The position numbers were made by a program, and so were the translations under genes. Below, piece by piece: positions 50,049 through 56,769 of a stretch of DNA of 64,000 bases. Source of the stretch: Oscillospiraceae bacterium (GTDB taxonomy: Bacteria; Bacillota; Clostridia; Oscillospirales; Oscillospiraceae). The stretch's first letter is position 1. Each line of letters begins with the position of its first letter. The notes beneath the pieces were generated by a model. It worked only from the letters and a program-made list of their open reading frames with translations, did no database searches and was not told the origin of the DNA. Location: contig JAAWPV010000079.1 in NCBI GenBank assembly GCA_022800215.1, positions 53,714 through 117,713 of the forward strand, in the 5' to 3' direction.

Positions 50049-50120
50049 CTTTCATCACCCTTTGCTATGGAAAGTTTTGCGTTTGGGCATAGTACACCCA
50101 GTATTTTTATGATACCACAT

Positions 50121-50149
50121 ATTATGACACTAGTTGACGTAAAAATCAA
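50121..50149 (-). promoter_or_regulatory. putative promoter of the giant RCC1 gene
   Basis: On the minus strand TTGATT (50149-50144) and CATAAT (50126-50121) are separated by exactly 17 bp, a good sigma-A type match. Predicted transcription would start near 50114, leaving a leader of about 65 nt before the GTG at 50048. Confidence 0.55.
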
Positions 50150-50191
50150 GTATTTTTCCACATTTTTTACTTTCAATTTTTCTTTTAAGCG

Positions 50192-50386
50192 CAACGGTTT
50201 GATGGATTTTGTGACAGTTTTAGAACCATTTGCAGATAAAACCGTTTCTTTCCACTCTTTTGCACTAAGTTTTCCACATTATCTTTCAAAAATTATCCTT
50301 TCGTGTTACTCCAACGGTTTCAATGGATTTTCAGAAAAATATTTGTGTTACCTTTTACTTTATTTTCTGTCAACCGGTTTTATGGC
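50192..50386. repeat. CAACGGTTT-type repeats upstream of the giant gene
   Basis: This AT-rich gene-free stretch holds two near-identical copies of caacggttt(g/ca)atggatttt at 50192-50210 and 50312-50331. A related caaccggttttatgg lies at 50371-50385, and an inverted aaaccgttt near 50238-50246. They lie about 50-240 bp upstream of the predicted -35 and could be activator or repressor sites. The regulator is unknown. No gene is seen here; the ORFs in the track over this stretch lack ribosome binding sites and homology. Confidence 0.45.
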
Positions 50387-50457
50387 AAACTCTTTCTGCT
50401 GCCACTCTATCTTGTGTTCGTCCTTCTGATCGTCCAAGTTTCTTTAATATATACGAA

Positions 50458-50490
50458 AAATGAGTGCCGGGTATAACCCGGCACTCATTT
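50458..50490 (-). terminator. rho-independent terminator of the ABC-F/SprT pair
   Basis: A perfect 15-bp stem (aaatgagtgccgggt / acccggcactcattt) with a 3-nt loop is followed on the minus strand by TTTTTCG. It lies about 105 nt downstream of the SprT-like stop codon. The stem is symmetrical and A-flanked, so it could also stop plus-strand transcription. Confidence 0.85.
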
Positions 50491-50595
50491 ACTTGCTTTC
50501 CGCATTCAGCCCATACCCAGGCGCTCGATCTCCATCGCCCCACCGTATGTCGCAACTTGTAGTCCCTTGAAAACAAAAGGTTTTGATTGAAATGT

Positions 50596-51126
50596 CTACA
50601 TTTTAAAACAGTCCTTTTCACGGTCCGCTTTACCATCTTTTGAGCATTCCTGACACACCAGTCTCCCCCCGCATTTGCAACGGTACCGCTCCGGATGCTC
50701 TGTCAATTTGGAAGCCCGGAATCGTTTGAAGATCATACCGCACCGCTGACAGCGGACCAAATAGCGGAAGGGCCGTGCCTCTCCCACCCCCATCTCCTCG
50801 CTGGTGGAACTGCGGGAAATGGCATACCCATAGGCCCGGTTCATCTTTTCCACATAGCTTTTCCAACGCTTCCCATGATTCCTGCATCCATAGCAAGTAT
50901 GGAGCAGCTCGTGAGCCAGAGTCTCCCGGCAGCTCCGCTCCGGTCCCTCCGCTACCCGCTGGGCAACCTCAATGAGATATCTCCCTTCTTTATAGATGCA
51001 GCAGCCAAACCGGGTGGCTGCCCGACAGTTGATCCTCACCTTCGGATCAATCCGGTCGGAAAAGGGGATTTTTAGCTTGGCCGCCTCGGCCATCACTTCC
51101 CGGAGAAGAGCATCGCAGTCGTTCAC
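50596..51126 (-). CDS. SprT-like zinc metalloprotein
   Basis: The 176-aa product carries HELLHTCYGCRNHGKRW around residues 70-86. This is the HExxH plus downstream His arrangement of SprT-like/Spartan-type metallopeptidases. A C-terminal zinc-ribbon follows (CQRC, then CKCGG and CQEC near residues 125-160). It starts with GTG at 51126, which overlaps the stop of the upstream ABC-F gene (GTGA), so translation is probably coupled. SprT-domain proteins elsewhere act on DNA-protein crosslinks or as poorly defined cytosolic peptidases; the exact substrate here is unknown. No signal peptide is visible. It ends before the strong hairpin at 50458-50490. Confidence 0.85.
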   Translation of the reverse strand: MNDCDALLREVMAEAAKLKIPFSDRIDPKVRINCRAATRFGCCIYKEGRYLIEVAQRVAEGPERSCRETLAHELLHTCYGCRNHGKRWKSYVEKMNRAYGYAISRSSTSEEMGVGEARPFRYLVRCQRCGMIFKRFRASKLTEHPERYRCKCGGRLVCQECSKDGKADREKDCFKM

Positions 51127-52928
51127 TGCCCCTCCTCCTTCTGCGCCCGGATCCGTTCATTGAGATCATTCAGATAGACCCAGCGTTCCATTTTCTCTTC
51201 CAGCTTCCCCTCCAGTTCCACCTGCCGGCCCTGTAATTTTTCCAAAGCAAGGTAGTCGCTCCCCTGAAGCTCCTGCTCCTTTTTCACCTGATCGAGCTCC
51301 CCCTCCAGGGCGGCGATTTCCCCCTCGATGGTTTCAAATTCCCGCTGCTCCATATAGCTGAATTTCAGTTTCTCCTTCCCCTTCGGTTTCTCCTTTTTTC
51401 GAGTGTCTGTGTTTGTAGTCTTTTCTTTGATTATTTTTGTAGTCCCTTCTGCCGCAAAGGTTTCCATCCATTCGCTATATCCCCCCGGTGTCTCCGTCAC
51501 GCTGCCGTTTCCGTCCACCAAGAAGGTCCGTCGAGCCATCTTATCCAGGAAGTACCGGTCATGGGAAACGGCCACTACCGCCCCAGGAAAGTTCTCCAAA
51601 TAATCCTCCAATACCGTAAGGGTGTCAATGTCCAGATCGTTGGTGGGCTCATCCAGCAGCAGCACATTAGGCGCCGTCGCCAGGATGGAGAGAAGGAACA
51701 GCCGCCGCTTTTCCCCGCCGGATAATTTTCCGATGGGAGAATACTGCTGGTCCCCGGTAAAGAGAAATTGCTCCAAAAGCTGTCCGGCGGTGAGTGTCCC
51801 CGAAGCTGTCTCGATATAGTTGCCCACATTCTTCACGTAGTCGATGACCCGCTGGTCGGGGTCCATGGGCGGGTTCTCCTGAGAGAAATATCCGATCTTC
51901 ACCGTCTCTCCCATTCCCACCCAGCCGGTATCCGGTTGGAGCCGTCCGGCAACCAAATTCAGCAGCGTTGATTTCCCGCTGCCGTTATTTCCAATGACGC
52001 CGATCCGGTCGGCACGGAGGATATGGCAGGAAAAATCCCGGATCACCTCCCGCCCATCAAAGGCCTTACTCACATGCTCCAGCTCAATGGTCTTTTTCCC
52101 CAGGCGGCTGGACAGGGCAGTCAACTCCACCCGTCCCCGCTCCTCAGGGGCCTCCTGCCCCTTAAGGGCCTCATACCGCTCCAGCCGCTCCCGGCTTTTG
52201 GTTCCCCGGGCCTTGGCTCCCTGCATCACCCATTGATATTCCCGGCGCAAAACGGACTGCCGCTTCCGCTCGCTGGCCCGGGCCATCTCCAAAAGCTCCG
52301 CCTTTCGCTCCAGATAGTCGGCATAGTTGCCCGTATAGAAAGTAAGCCCGCCATTTTCCACTTCCACCATCCGGCTCACCACCCGCTCCAGAAAATAGCG
52401 GTCGTGGGTCACCATAATGAGGGCACCCTTCCAGCGCTTCAAAAAATCTTCCAGCCAGGCGGTCATATGAGCGTCCAGATGATTGGTAGGCTCGTCCAGC
52501 AGCAAAATATCCGCCGGCCGGGTCAGCACCCTGGCCAGCGCCACCCGCCGCCGCTCTCCGCCGGATAGGGCGCCCATTTTTCGGGTGAAATCAGTGATCC
52601 TCAGCCGGGTCAGCACCGTTTTCACCTCATGCTCGGCCACCTCCCGGGCGGAATCATCCAGCCCGGCAAACACCTGCTCCAGAATCGTATTATCCGCCTC
52701 ATATGCCGGATTCTGGGGCAGATACTCCAGCCGCACATTGGGGTCAGGCCGGACTGTTCCCCCTTCCGGCTCCTCCACTCCGGCCAGAATCTTCAGCAAG
52801 GTAGATTTCCCCGCTCCGTTTGCCCCAATCACGCCCAGCTTTTCTCCCCGGTCCAGATAGAGGCTCACATCCTCCAAAAGCACCCGCGCTCCCAGGCTCC
52901 GGGTGATATGCTCCGCCGACAGCAGCAT
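51123..52928 (-). CDS. ABC-F family ATPase, Uup-like
   Basis: The 601-aa protein has two ABC domains with no membrane segments. The first has Walker A GANGAGKST (35-43), signature LSGGE and Walker B LLLDEPTNHLD. The second has GNNGSGKST, LSGGEKRR and LLLDEPTNDLD. A charged linker lies between them, and a Lys/Glu-rich C-terminal coiled coil after about residue 510 resembles the Uup DNA-binding or arm region. ABC-F proteins bind the ribosome E site or, for Uup, are linked to DNA recombination intermediates; specific resistance activity cannot be claimed. The start ATG at 52928 follows a GGGGGG stretch about 6 nt upstream. The gene is translationally coupled to the SprT-like gene. Confidence 0.9.
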   Translation of the reverse strand: MLLSAEHITRSLGARVLLEDVSLYLDRGEKLGVIGANGAGKSTLLKILAGVEEPEGGTVRPDPNVRLEYLPQNPAYEADNTILEQVFAGLDDSAREVAEHEVKTVLTRLRITDFTRKMGALSGGERRRVALARVLTRPADILLLDEPTNHLDAHMTAWLEDFLKRWKGALIMVTHDRYFLERVVSRMVEVENGGLTFYTGNYADYLERKAELLEMARASERKRQSVLRREYQWVMQGAKARGTKSRERLERYEALKGQEAPEERGRVELTALSSRLGKKTIELEHVSKAFDGREVIRDFSCHILRADRIGVIGNNGSGKSTLLNLVAGRLQPDTGWVGMGETVKIGYFSQENPPMDPDQRVIDYVKNVGNYIETASGTLTAGQLLEQFLFTGDQQYSPIGKLSGGEKRRLFLLSILATAPNVLLLDEPTNDLDIDTLTVLEDYLENFPGAVVAVSHDRYFLDKMARRTFLVDGNGSVTETPGGYSEWMETFAAEGTTKIIKEKTTNTDTRKKEKPKGKEKLKFSYMEQREFETIEGEIAALEGELDQVKKEQELQGSDYLALEKLQGRQVELEGKLEEKMERWVYLNDLNERIRAQKEEGQ

Positions 52929-52957
52929 TTTTTCGCCCCCCTTATTCCTATTTCTTT

Positions 52958-52986
52958 ATTATATAAGAAACGCCTCCGTTTGAAAA
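52958..52986 (-). promoter_or_regulatory. putative ABC-F promoter overlapping the left attachment site
   Basis: A perfect minus-strand TATAAT (52963-52958) has TTTTCA (4 of 6 consensus) 17 bp upstream at 52986-52981. The -35 box overlaps the first bases of the 15-bp direct repeat that marks the prophage edge. An alternative TTGACA at 53011-53006 lies just inside the prophage but pairs only with a weak -10 (ACTTTT). Confidence 0.5.
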
Positions 52987-52999
52987 GTGCTCTTTCTTC
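52985..52999 (+). repeat. putative attL core (15-bp direct repeat)
   Basis: aagtgctctttcttc is repeated in direct orientation at 63397-63411. Weaker matching continues on both sides (tg before, g.aaat after). It lies between ABC-F promoter elements and the first phage-specific repeat. Confidence 0.55.
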
Positions 53000-53026
53000 G
53001 GTAAATGTCAAGAAGAATTTTGACAG

Positions 53027-53080
53027 TGTAACACAAAAAATTGAAGATCAGCCCGGCAGCTGAAGGCGAAATGTGTGACA
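53027..53080. repeat. 54-bp inverted-end element, copy A
   Basis: TGTAACACA - 36 nt - TGTGTGACA (one mismatch in the right arm). It is the leftmost of five elements of identical 54-bp length and lies just inside the left prophage edge. The core contains the self-complementary words GATC, CCGG and AGCT. Confidence 0.75.
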
Positions 53081-53117
53081 ATCTGCAATCGCCAAAGGGC
53101 GGGTATCATAGTGTTCC

Positions 53118-53209
53118 CATGGAGTCAAGGGCCGGGTAGTAAAATCACAGGGACCGGTCTAGGGACTGGTCCCTGTGATTTTCTCCACCCTTAAACCCTT
53201 GACACCATG
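53118..53209. repeat. nested inverted repeat near the left prophage end
   Basis: Outer arms catgg(a/t)gtcaaggg at 53118-53131 and 53196-53209 (13 of 14 paired) enclose a perfect 15-bp stem, aaaatcacagggacc / ggtccctgtgatttt, at 53141-53182. It is gene-free. It could be a terminator shielding the host, a single-strand origin, a packaging signal or a transposase site. TTGACA at 53199 inside the right arm may be a -35 box, but I see no convincing -10. Confidence 0.6.
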
Positions 53210-53234
53210 TTCCCACCATGAAAAAAGTAATCAA

Positions 53235-53256
53235 CATAGCTCGCGAGCGAGCTATG
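53235..53256. promoter_or_regulatory. perfect palindrome upstream of the left-arm operon (possible operator)
   Basis: catagctcgc-ga-gcgagctatg forms a 10-bp inverted repeat about 35 bp before the first left-arm gene. Its position suits an operator for the ribbon-helix-helix-like protein of the same operon; that link is inference. Confidence 0.45.
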
Positions 53257-53290
53257 CTGCGCTAAATTTTCATCATGGGAGGACAAGGGA

Positions 53291-53455
53291 ATGAAAGACA
53301 AGTTGCGTGCGCTGATCTGCCGGTGGTTAGACTGGGCATACCGATGCTGGGGCCAGGAGGACCGTTGCGGGTCCTGCTGGGACAAACAGAATTGCCCAGG
53401 AGCCGGAACAGGCGTAGCCTGGCCATGCCCATACTATCGGAAGGAGGATATCTAA
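53291..53455 (+). CDS. small Cys/Trp-rich prophage protein
   Basis: This 54-aa ORF is too short for the track: MKDKLRALICRWLDWAYRCW followed by a segment with CGSC, C and C. It contains six cysteines, suggesting a small zinc-binding or disulfide-bonded fold. GGGAGG lies about 9 nt before the ATG, and the stop is 1 nt from the next gene's start codon, indicating an operon. The 61-aa ORF at 53275-53460 in the track is a shadow in another frame. Function unknown. Confidence 0.65.
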   Translation: MKDKLRALICRWLDWAYRCWGQEDRCGSCWDKQNCPGAGTGVAWPCPYYRKEDI

Positions 53456-53456
53456 C

Positions 53457-53819
53457 ATGAGGAAATTATTGACCGTCAGATTTAAGCAACTGACAGTGGA
53501 TCTCAGCAGAGGTATAGATTATAACCTGGACGATCTGGTAGAATCCCAATACCCAAAAGGATGTGTGACCTTATGCCAAGAGAAGATCCAAGCCATTGTC
53601 AAAGAACTGGGCTATCAGACTTGTGAAAGTTGCACCAACGAAGGCGACGGCTGCCACATCGTCCTAACGGTGAAAAGAATAGTTCACCAAAGTGAAATCA
53701 GGCAGATATGCAACACCGCACTGGACAAGCTCCTGGAGAAATACCGAAATTCCATTCCTCGCAAAGCGGCCACCGATGCCATCTATCAGATTAGCACCGA
53801 GCTGACAAAGGAGGAATAA
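53457..53819 (+). CDS. hypothetical prophage protein (120 aa)
   Basis: This soluble 120-aa protein has an AAGGAGG site 9 nt before the ATG and no signal peptide or membrane segment. A central CESC...C cluster (around residues 56-67) may bind metal, and the C-terminal half looks helical. It is the second gene of the left-arm plus-strand operon and lies 2 nt before the next start codon. I do not recognise the family; an accessory or regulatory role beside the RHH-like gene is a guess. Confidence 0.75.
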   Translation: MRKLLTVRFKQLTVDLSRGIDYNLDDLVESQYPKGCVTLCQEKIQAIVKELGYQTCESCTNEGDGCHIVLTVKRIVHQSEIRQICNTALDKLLEKYRNSIPRKAATDAIYQISTELTKEE

Positions 53820-53821
53820 CC

Positions 53822-54115
53822 ATGGCGGCGAAGAACAACATCCGCAGCATCCGCTTTAGTGACGACACCCTGGAGGCCATAGAGGCCCAGGTGGGCCGGA
53901 ACTTTACGGAGAAATTTGAGAACATGGTGACCCGCTGCCTATGGGAGCTGCCGGCGGCAGAGCAGAAGCTAAAGGTTCTGGAGGGCAAGATCCAGGATAA
54001 GCGCAAGCAGCTCATCCAGCTGGAGGAGCAGATCCGCAAGCTGAAGACCCTGGGATCCCAGCTGGACTATTTCGAGGAAGTCTTCCAGCGGACCATCCAG
54101 ACCTGGGAAGTGTAA
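53822..54115 (+). CDS. ribbon-helix-helix-like DNA-binding protein with coiled coil
   Basis: The 97-aa product starts with IRSIRFSDDTLEAIEAQ, a short strand followed by a helix as in MetJ/Arc-type proteins. A long heptad-rich helix (about residues 45-80, rich in K/E/Q/L) follows. A good site (AAAGGAGG) lies about 8 nt upstream of the ATG. Its TAA stop lies inside the left arm of the 54-bp element B. It is probably a phage repressor or copy-control protein dimerising through the coiled coil; target unknown. Confidence 0.65.
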   Translation: MAAKNNIRSIRFSDDTLEAIEAQVGRNFTEKFENMVTRCLWELPAAEQKLKVLEGKIQDKRKQLIQLEEQIRKLKTLGSQLDYFEEVFQRTIQTWEV

Positions 54116-54164
54116 CACAAATCACATCCGGATCGCCGGCGCCGGCGAGAAAAGATGTGTTACA
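54111..54164. repeat. 54-bp inverted-end element, copy B
   Basis: TGTAACACA - 36 nt - TGTGTTACA, with perfect arms. The left arm contains the stop codon of the RHH-like gene. The core has CCGG three times and GGCGCC. Together with copy C it brackets the IS30-type transposase gene. Confidence 0.85.
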
Positions 54165-54244
54165 ATATAGCCGTCCCCGGCACTTGCTGGGGGCGGCAAC
54201 TGTTTAAGGTCAGAAACTTTAATGCACAGAAAGGGTGCAGGGGG

Positions 54245-55258
54245 ATGACGAAAAAACAGCACTATATGACCCGGGATGAACGGTATAAATTGGAAGCATA
54301 TCTGGAAAGTGGGAAAGGAGTATCCTGGATCTCCAAACAGATGAATTTTTCCCGGCAAACTATCTACAACGAAATCAAACGAGGCCTATGCGAACAGGTG
54401 AAAGAGCGGAGTGGGATCTACCGGGACGAGCTGCATTATTCTGCAGATAAAGCCCATCAGGTCCACAAGTACAACCAGACGGCCAAGGGCCGGCCCATCA
54501 AGCTGGGGAACGACTATGCCCTCGCCGAGTTCCTGGAGCGGAAGATCATCCGGGACTGCTATTCACCTGCTGCGGCGTTAGCTCAGGCCCGGAAGGAGGG
54601 CTTTGCAACCAGCGTTTGTACAGCCACCCTATACAGCTACATAGAGAAAGGGGTTTTCCTACAGCTCTCCAACAAACATCTATGGATCAAGAGCCACAAG
54701 AAAAAGCCAGGCTCCCGTCCGACGCAACGGATCGCACATCCCAAACTCCCATCTATCACCGATCGACCGGAGTACATCAACCAACGCCTGGAGCCAGGAC
54801 ATTGGGAAATGGATCTGGTGGTAGGCAAAGCTGGGAGCCGGGCTGTGCTGCTCACCTTGACCGAGCGCCGGAGCCGGCAAGAGATGATCTTCAAACTGCC
54901 AGACAGAAAGGCTGCCACGATCCGGGCCGTCTTCGACAGGCTGGAGGCCACAACACCGGATTTTCGACGCCGGTTCAGGTCCATCACCACGGACAACGGC
55001 AGCGAGTTTTTGAAGTACGAAGAGCTGCGGCAATCCATACACGGTGGAACTCGTTTTGACGTCTACTACTGCCACAGCTATGCAGCCTGGGAGAAAGGCA
55101 CAAATGAGAACCACAACCGGATGATCCGAAGATGGTTCCCCAAAGGGACCAATTTTGAAAAAGTCAGTAAAAAGAGGATAGCTGAGATCCAAGCATGGAT
55201 GAACAGCTATCCCCGGAAAGTATTAGGCTGGAAGAGCCCGGATGAAATGGCTGCATGA
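54245..55258 (+). CDS. IS30-family DDE transposase, probable phage integrase
   Basis: The 338-aa protein has an N-terminal helix-turn-helix (MTRDERYKLEAYLESGKGVS...SRQTIYNEIKRG) typical of IS30 transposases. The catalytic triad is visible as D190 in GHWEMDLV, D250 in TTDNGSEF and E283 in WEKGTNEN, spaced 32 residues from the second Asp. I chose the ATG at 54245 because it has AAAGGG about 9 nt upstream; the track's 54155 start adds 30 residues lying across element B. The gene is bracketed by 54-bp elements B and C, which may be its binding sites. Some inoviruses use IS30-type enzymes to integrate. An ordinary IS insertion (B to C, about 1.2 kb) is the alternative. Confidence 0.88.
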   Translation: MTKKQHYMTRDERYKLEAYLESGKGVSWISKQMNFSRQTIYNEIKRGLCEQVKERSGIYRDELHYSADKAHQVHKYNQTAKGRPIKLGNDYALAEFLERKIIRDCYSPAAALAQARKEGFATSVCTATLYSYIEKGVFLQLSNKHLWIKSHKKKPGSRPTQRIAHPKLPSITDRPEYINQRLEPGHWEMDLVVGKAGSRAVLLTLTERRSRQEMIFKLPDRKAATIRAVFDRLEATTPDFRRRFRSITTDNGSEFLKYEELRQSIHGGTRFDVYYCHSYAAWEKGTNENHNRMIRRWFPKGTNFEKVSKKRIAEIQAWMNSYPRKVLGWKSPDEMAA

Positions 55259-55259
55259 T

Positions 55260-55313
55260 CGTAACACAAGAAGATCTTCAGATCGAAGATCCTGGATCTG
55301 ACTTTGTGTTACA
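55260..55313. repeat. 54-bp inverted-end element, copy C
   Basis: CGTAACACA - 36 nt - TGTGTTACA. It begins 1 nt after the transposase stop codon. The core contains GATC four times at 7-8 bp spacing. Confidence 0.85.
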
Positions 55314-55317
55314 GGTT

Positions 55318-55362
55318 GGAGGGGACCCCGGCGGGCCTGAAGGCCGTCGCCGGGGCCCCTCC
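55318..55362. terminator. GC-rich hairpin between convergent transposase and zot genes
   Basis: A long imperfect stem (ggagggg.ccccggcg...ggcc TGAA ggcc...cgccgggg.cccctcc) lies 7 nt after the Zot stop codon on the minus strand. No clear T-run follows, so it may end transcription weakly or protect RNA ends. Confidence 0.55.
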
Positions 55363-55369
55363 CATACTC

Positions 55370-56272
55370 TCACTTCTTATTCCTTCGTTTCTGCGCCTTC
55401 AGCCACTTCCTGGAGGGCTTGGCGATCCCCTCCATATTAGTGGGCTGATTGCACTGAAGCGCCAGGATCTCATCCTCACTCATCATATCACCCTCGGCCA
55501 TAGACTTTTTCAGATTGCCTACACAAGCCAGGGTATCATAGGCAGCATAATCACTGTTTCGGACAAACCAGCAGCTCCGCCCTATGGGAGTTAGTAACAT
55601 GGTATTGGAGGCATTCTCCATCTCCCAGGCGTCATAGATATTTTGCCGCTGGAACCGCCATAGCTTATCACAATCCACTACATAGCTTGTCACCTGACGA
55701 AGCAGCGCGTCCACGTGGCCGAAACGCTGGGCGGTATAATAGAGACTGATATGATAATGACGACAAGTAAGTAAGGTGTTAAGAAAAAGAGGATCTATAT
55801 TAGTCTTAAAATTCCGGGAGTTCATCTGGACACTGAATTCATCCCCCAGCACCAGAGTGATGGTAAGAGTATCATTTTCATCATCTTCTGCCCGGTTACG
55901 CTCGGCACACAGGACCACCTGCTCCAGGCTGATGAGATCCTCATAGGGGATCTGCAGCGCCACGTTGGACAGGACCTTCACACGCTGGATTACGAACTTT
56001 TTCCGGCGATCACACCAAACGGTAAGACCGTCATATCTCTCATACGCACTTACCACCTTATGGACAGCGGAAAGGGTCTTTCCCCGACCAAAAAGGCCCA
56101 CATAGGCCACAAGCTCACCAGTGGGACACAGATTACCCTTTTTACGCTGCAGGTATTGAAACAGATCCAGGACACCATACCGGACCACCGAAACCGGATG
56201 GGTAACGACACAGCGAAAAACTGGGAACATCACCAGCAGGACCACAAAAATAATCAGGAGTATAGCGCCCAT
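55370..56272 (-). CDS. Zot/pI-like inovirus morphogenesis ATPase
   Basis: The 300-aa protein has an N-terminal membrane helix (about residues 3-18), Walker A GLFGRGKT (59-66) and Walker B LVLGDEF (140-146). A downstream CRHYHISLYYTAQRFGHVD segment is typical of Zot-domain proteins. Filamentous phage pI uses ATP to drive extrusion of the virion through the envelope. It is the last gene of the minus-strand structural operon: its ATG overlaps the stop of the 59-aa gene by one base. Compared with Ff pI the membrane helix is N-terminal, as in other Gram-positive inovirus homologues. Confidence 0.85.
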   Translation of the reverse strand: MGAILLIIFVVLLVMFPVFRCVVTHPVSVVRYGVLDLFQYLQRKKGNLCPTGELVAYVGLFGRGKTLSAVHKVVSAYERYDGLTVWCDRRKKFVIQRVKVLSNVALQIPYEDLISLEQVVLCAERNRAEDDENDTLTITLVLGDEFSVQMNSRNFKTNIDPLFLNTLLTCRHYHISLYYTAQRFGHVDALLRQVTSYVVDCDKLWRFQRQNIYDAWEMENASNTMLLTPIGRSCWFVRNSDYAAYDTLACVGNLKKSMAEGDMMSEDEILALQCNQPTNMEGIAKPSRKWLKAQKRRNKK

Positions 56273-56451
56273 CAGAACCTCCGCACACTCAGTAAAGCCC
56301 GGACAATAGCGGCGATCAGGCGAAAAACCACCGATACCAGGAACATACCCACAGCCACGGTGAGCAGGTAAGGGATCAACTCCGCCATATTGGTAGGCGG
56401 GGTACTATCCACCCCAATGATCTGAAAGAATTGAGCAACAACGGCAGCCAT
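56272..56451 (-). CDS. small membrane protein (59 aa), virion or assembly component
   Basis: Just below the track's length cut-off. It starts MAAVVAQFFQIIGVDSTPP, then one long hydrophobic helix (AELIPYLLTVAVGMFLVSVVF) and a basic tail (SVRRF). It overlaps the neighbours on both sides by one base (TGATG), so it is translationally coupled between the 55-aa protein and Zot. Length, topology and position fit a minor coat or tip protein of the pVII/pIX type or an assembly cofactor of Zot. That role is inference. Confidence 0.75.
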   Translation of the reverse strand: MAAVVAQFFQIIGVDSTPPTNMAELIPYLLTVAVGMFLVSVVFRLIAAIVRALLSVRRF

Positions 56452-56618
56452 CAGAATCCCCCCTTAAAAAACCAGATAATCGTGCAGGCAAAACCGGCCA
56501 GGAAAAACAGCAGCAAAAAACCTTCCGTTACGGTATACTCGGAAAACGGGGTTTCCAGGAAGAGCCGGGCACCGGTGACGATCTCCTCGGAGATCCCTTC
56601 CGTCAAAATATCAGTCAT
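56451..56618 (-). CDS. small membrane protein (55 aa), virion or assembly component
   Basis: Starts at MTDILTEGISEEIVTGARLF. I chose this ATG (56618) over the track's 56645 start because GGAGG lies about 11 nt upstream and the longer form runs deep into the preceding gene. An acidic N-terminal half is followed by one hydrophobic helix (GFLLLFFLAGFACTIIWFF) ending in KGGF. It overlaps the preceding gene by 8 nt and the next by 1 nt. A coat- or tip-type role is likely from context only. Confidence 0.72.
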   Translation of the reverse strand: MTDILTEGISEEIVTGARLFLETPFSEYTVTEGFLLLFFLAGFACTIIWFFKGGF

Positions 56619-56769
56619 GAGACAACAAACCTCCAACAAAAGCAAGTATCAGACCGGCTACGCCGGTCCAGAGAAATACATCCCACATGGAGAAAGTGAA
56701 ACCATATAGAGTAAACTCCACCTGGAAGACGGAAAGTGTAGCGGCAAACATGGCCTTGAAAACTTCCAT
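56611..56769 (-). CDS. small membrane protein (52 aa), virion or assembly component
   Basis: Too short for the track. It reads MEVFKAMFAATLSVFQVEFT and then a hydrophobic segment (WDVFLWTGVAGLILAFVGGLL) ending in SHD. Its ATG overlaps the stop of the pVI-like gene (TGATG). The 62-aa ORF of the track at 56615-56803 is a different-frame shadow. It is one of three consecutive tiny single-helix proteins in front of zot; function inferred only from this inoviral arrangement. Confidence 0.72.
   Translation of the reverse strand: MEVFKAMFAATLSVFQVEFTLYGFTFSMWDVFLWTGVAGLILAFVGGLLSHD

Noticed and set aside
1-48100. Repeated cccaactggcc/accgtacc words as a CRISPR or intergenic repeat array
   Set aside because: They are codons of the GQLG and DGTVW motifs, in frame and diverged, with no constant repeat or spacer unit.
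50300-50355. Two TGTTAC words upstream of the giant gene as a sixth 54-bp element
   Set aside because: Both are in the same orientation and not spaced to form TGTAACACA-N36-TGTGTTACA.
50370-50636. 88-aa minus ORF
   Set aside because: It spans the strong terminator and the end of the SprT-like gene in another frame.
52985-53011. Left prophage edge as a XerCD dif site
   Set aside because: The 28-bp dif consensus arms are not recognisable and no Xer-type recombinase is encoded in the element.
53275-53460. 61-aa plus ORF in the left prophage arm
   Set aside because: The competing 54-aa frame has a better ribosome binding site and abuts the next gene exactly.
54616-55192. ORFs of 133-170 aa across the transposase gene
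   Set aside because: Antisense or alternate-frame shadows of a complete DDE transposase.
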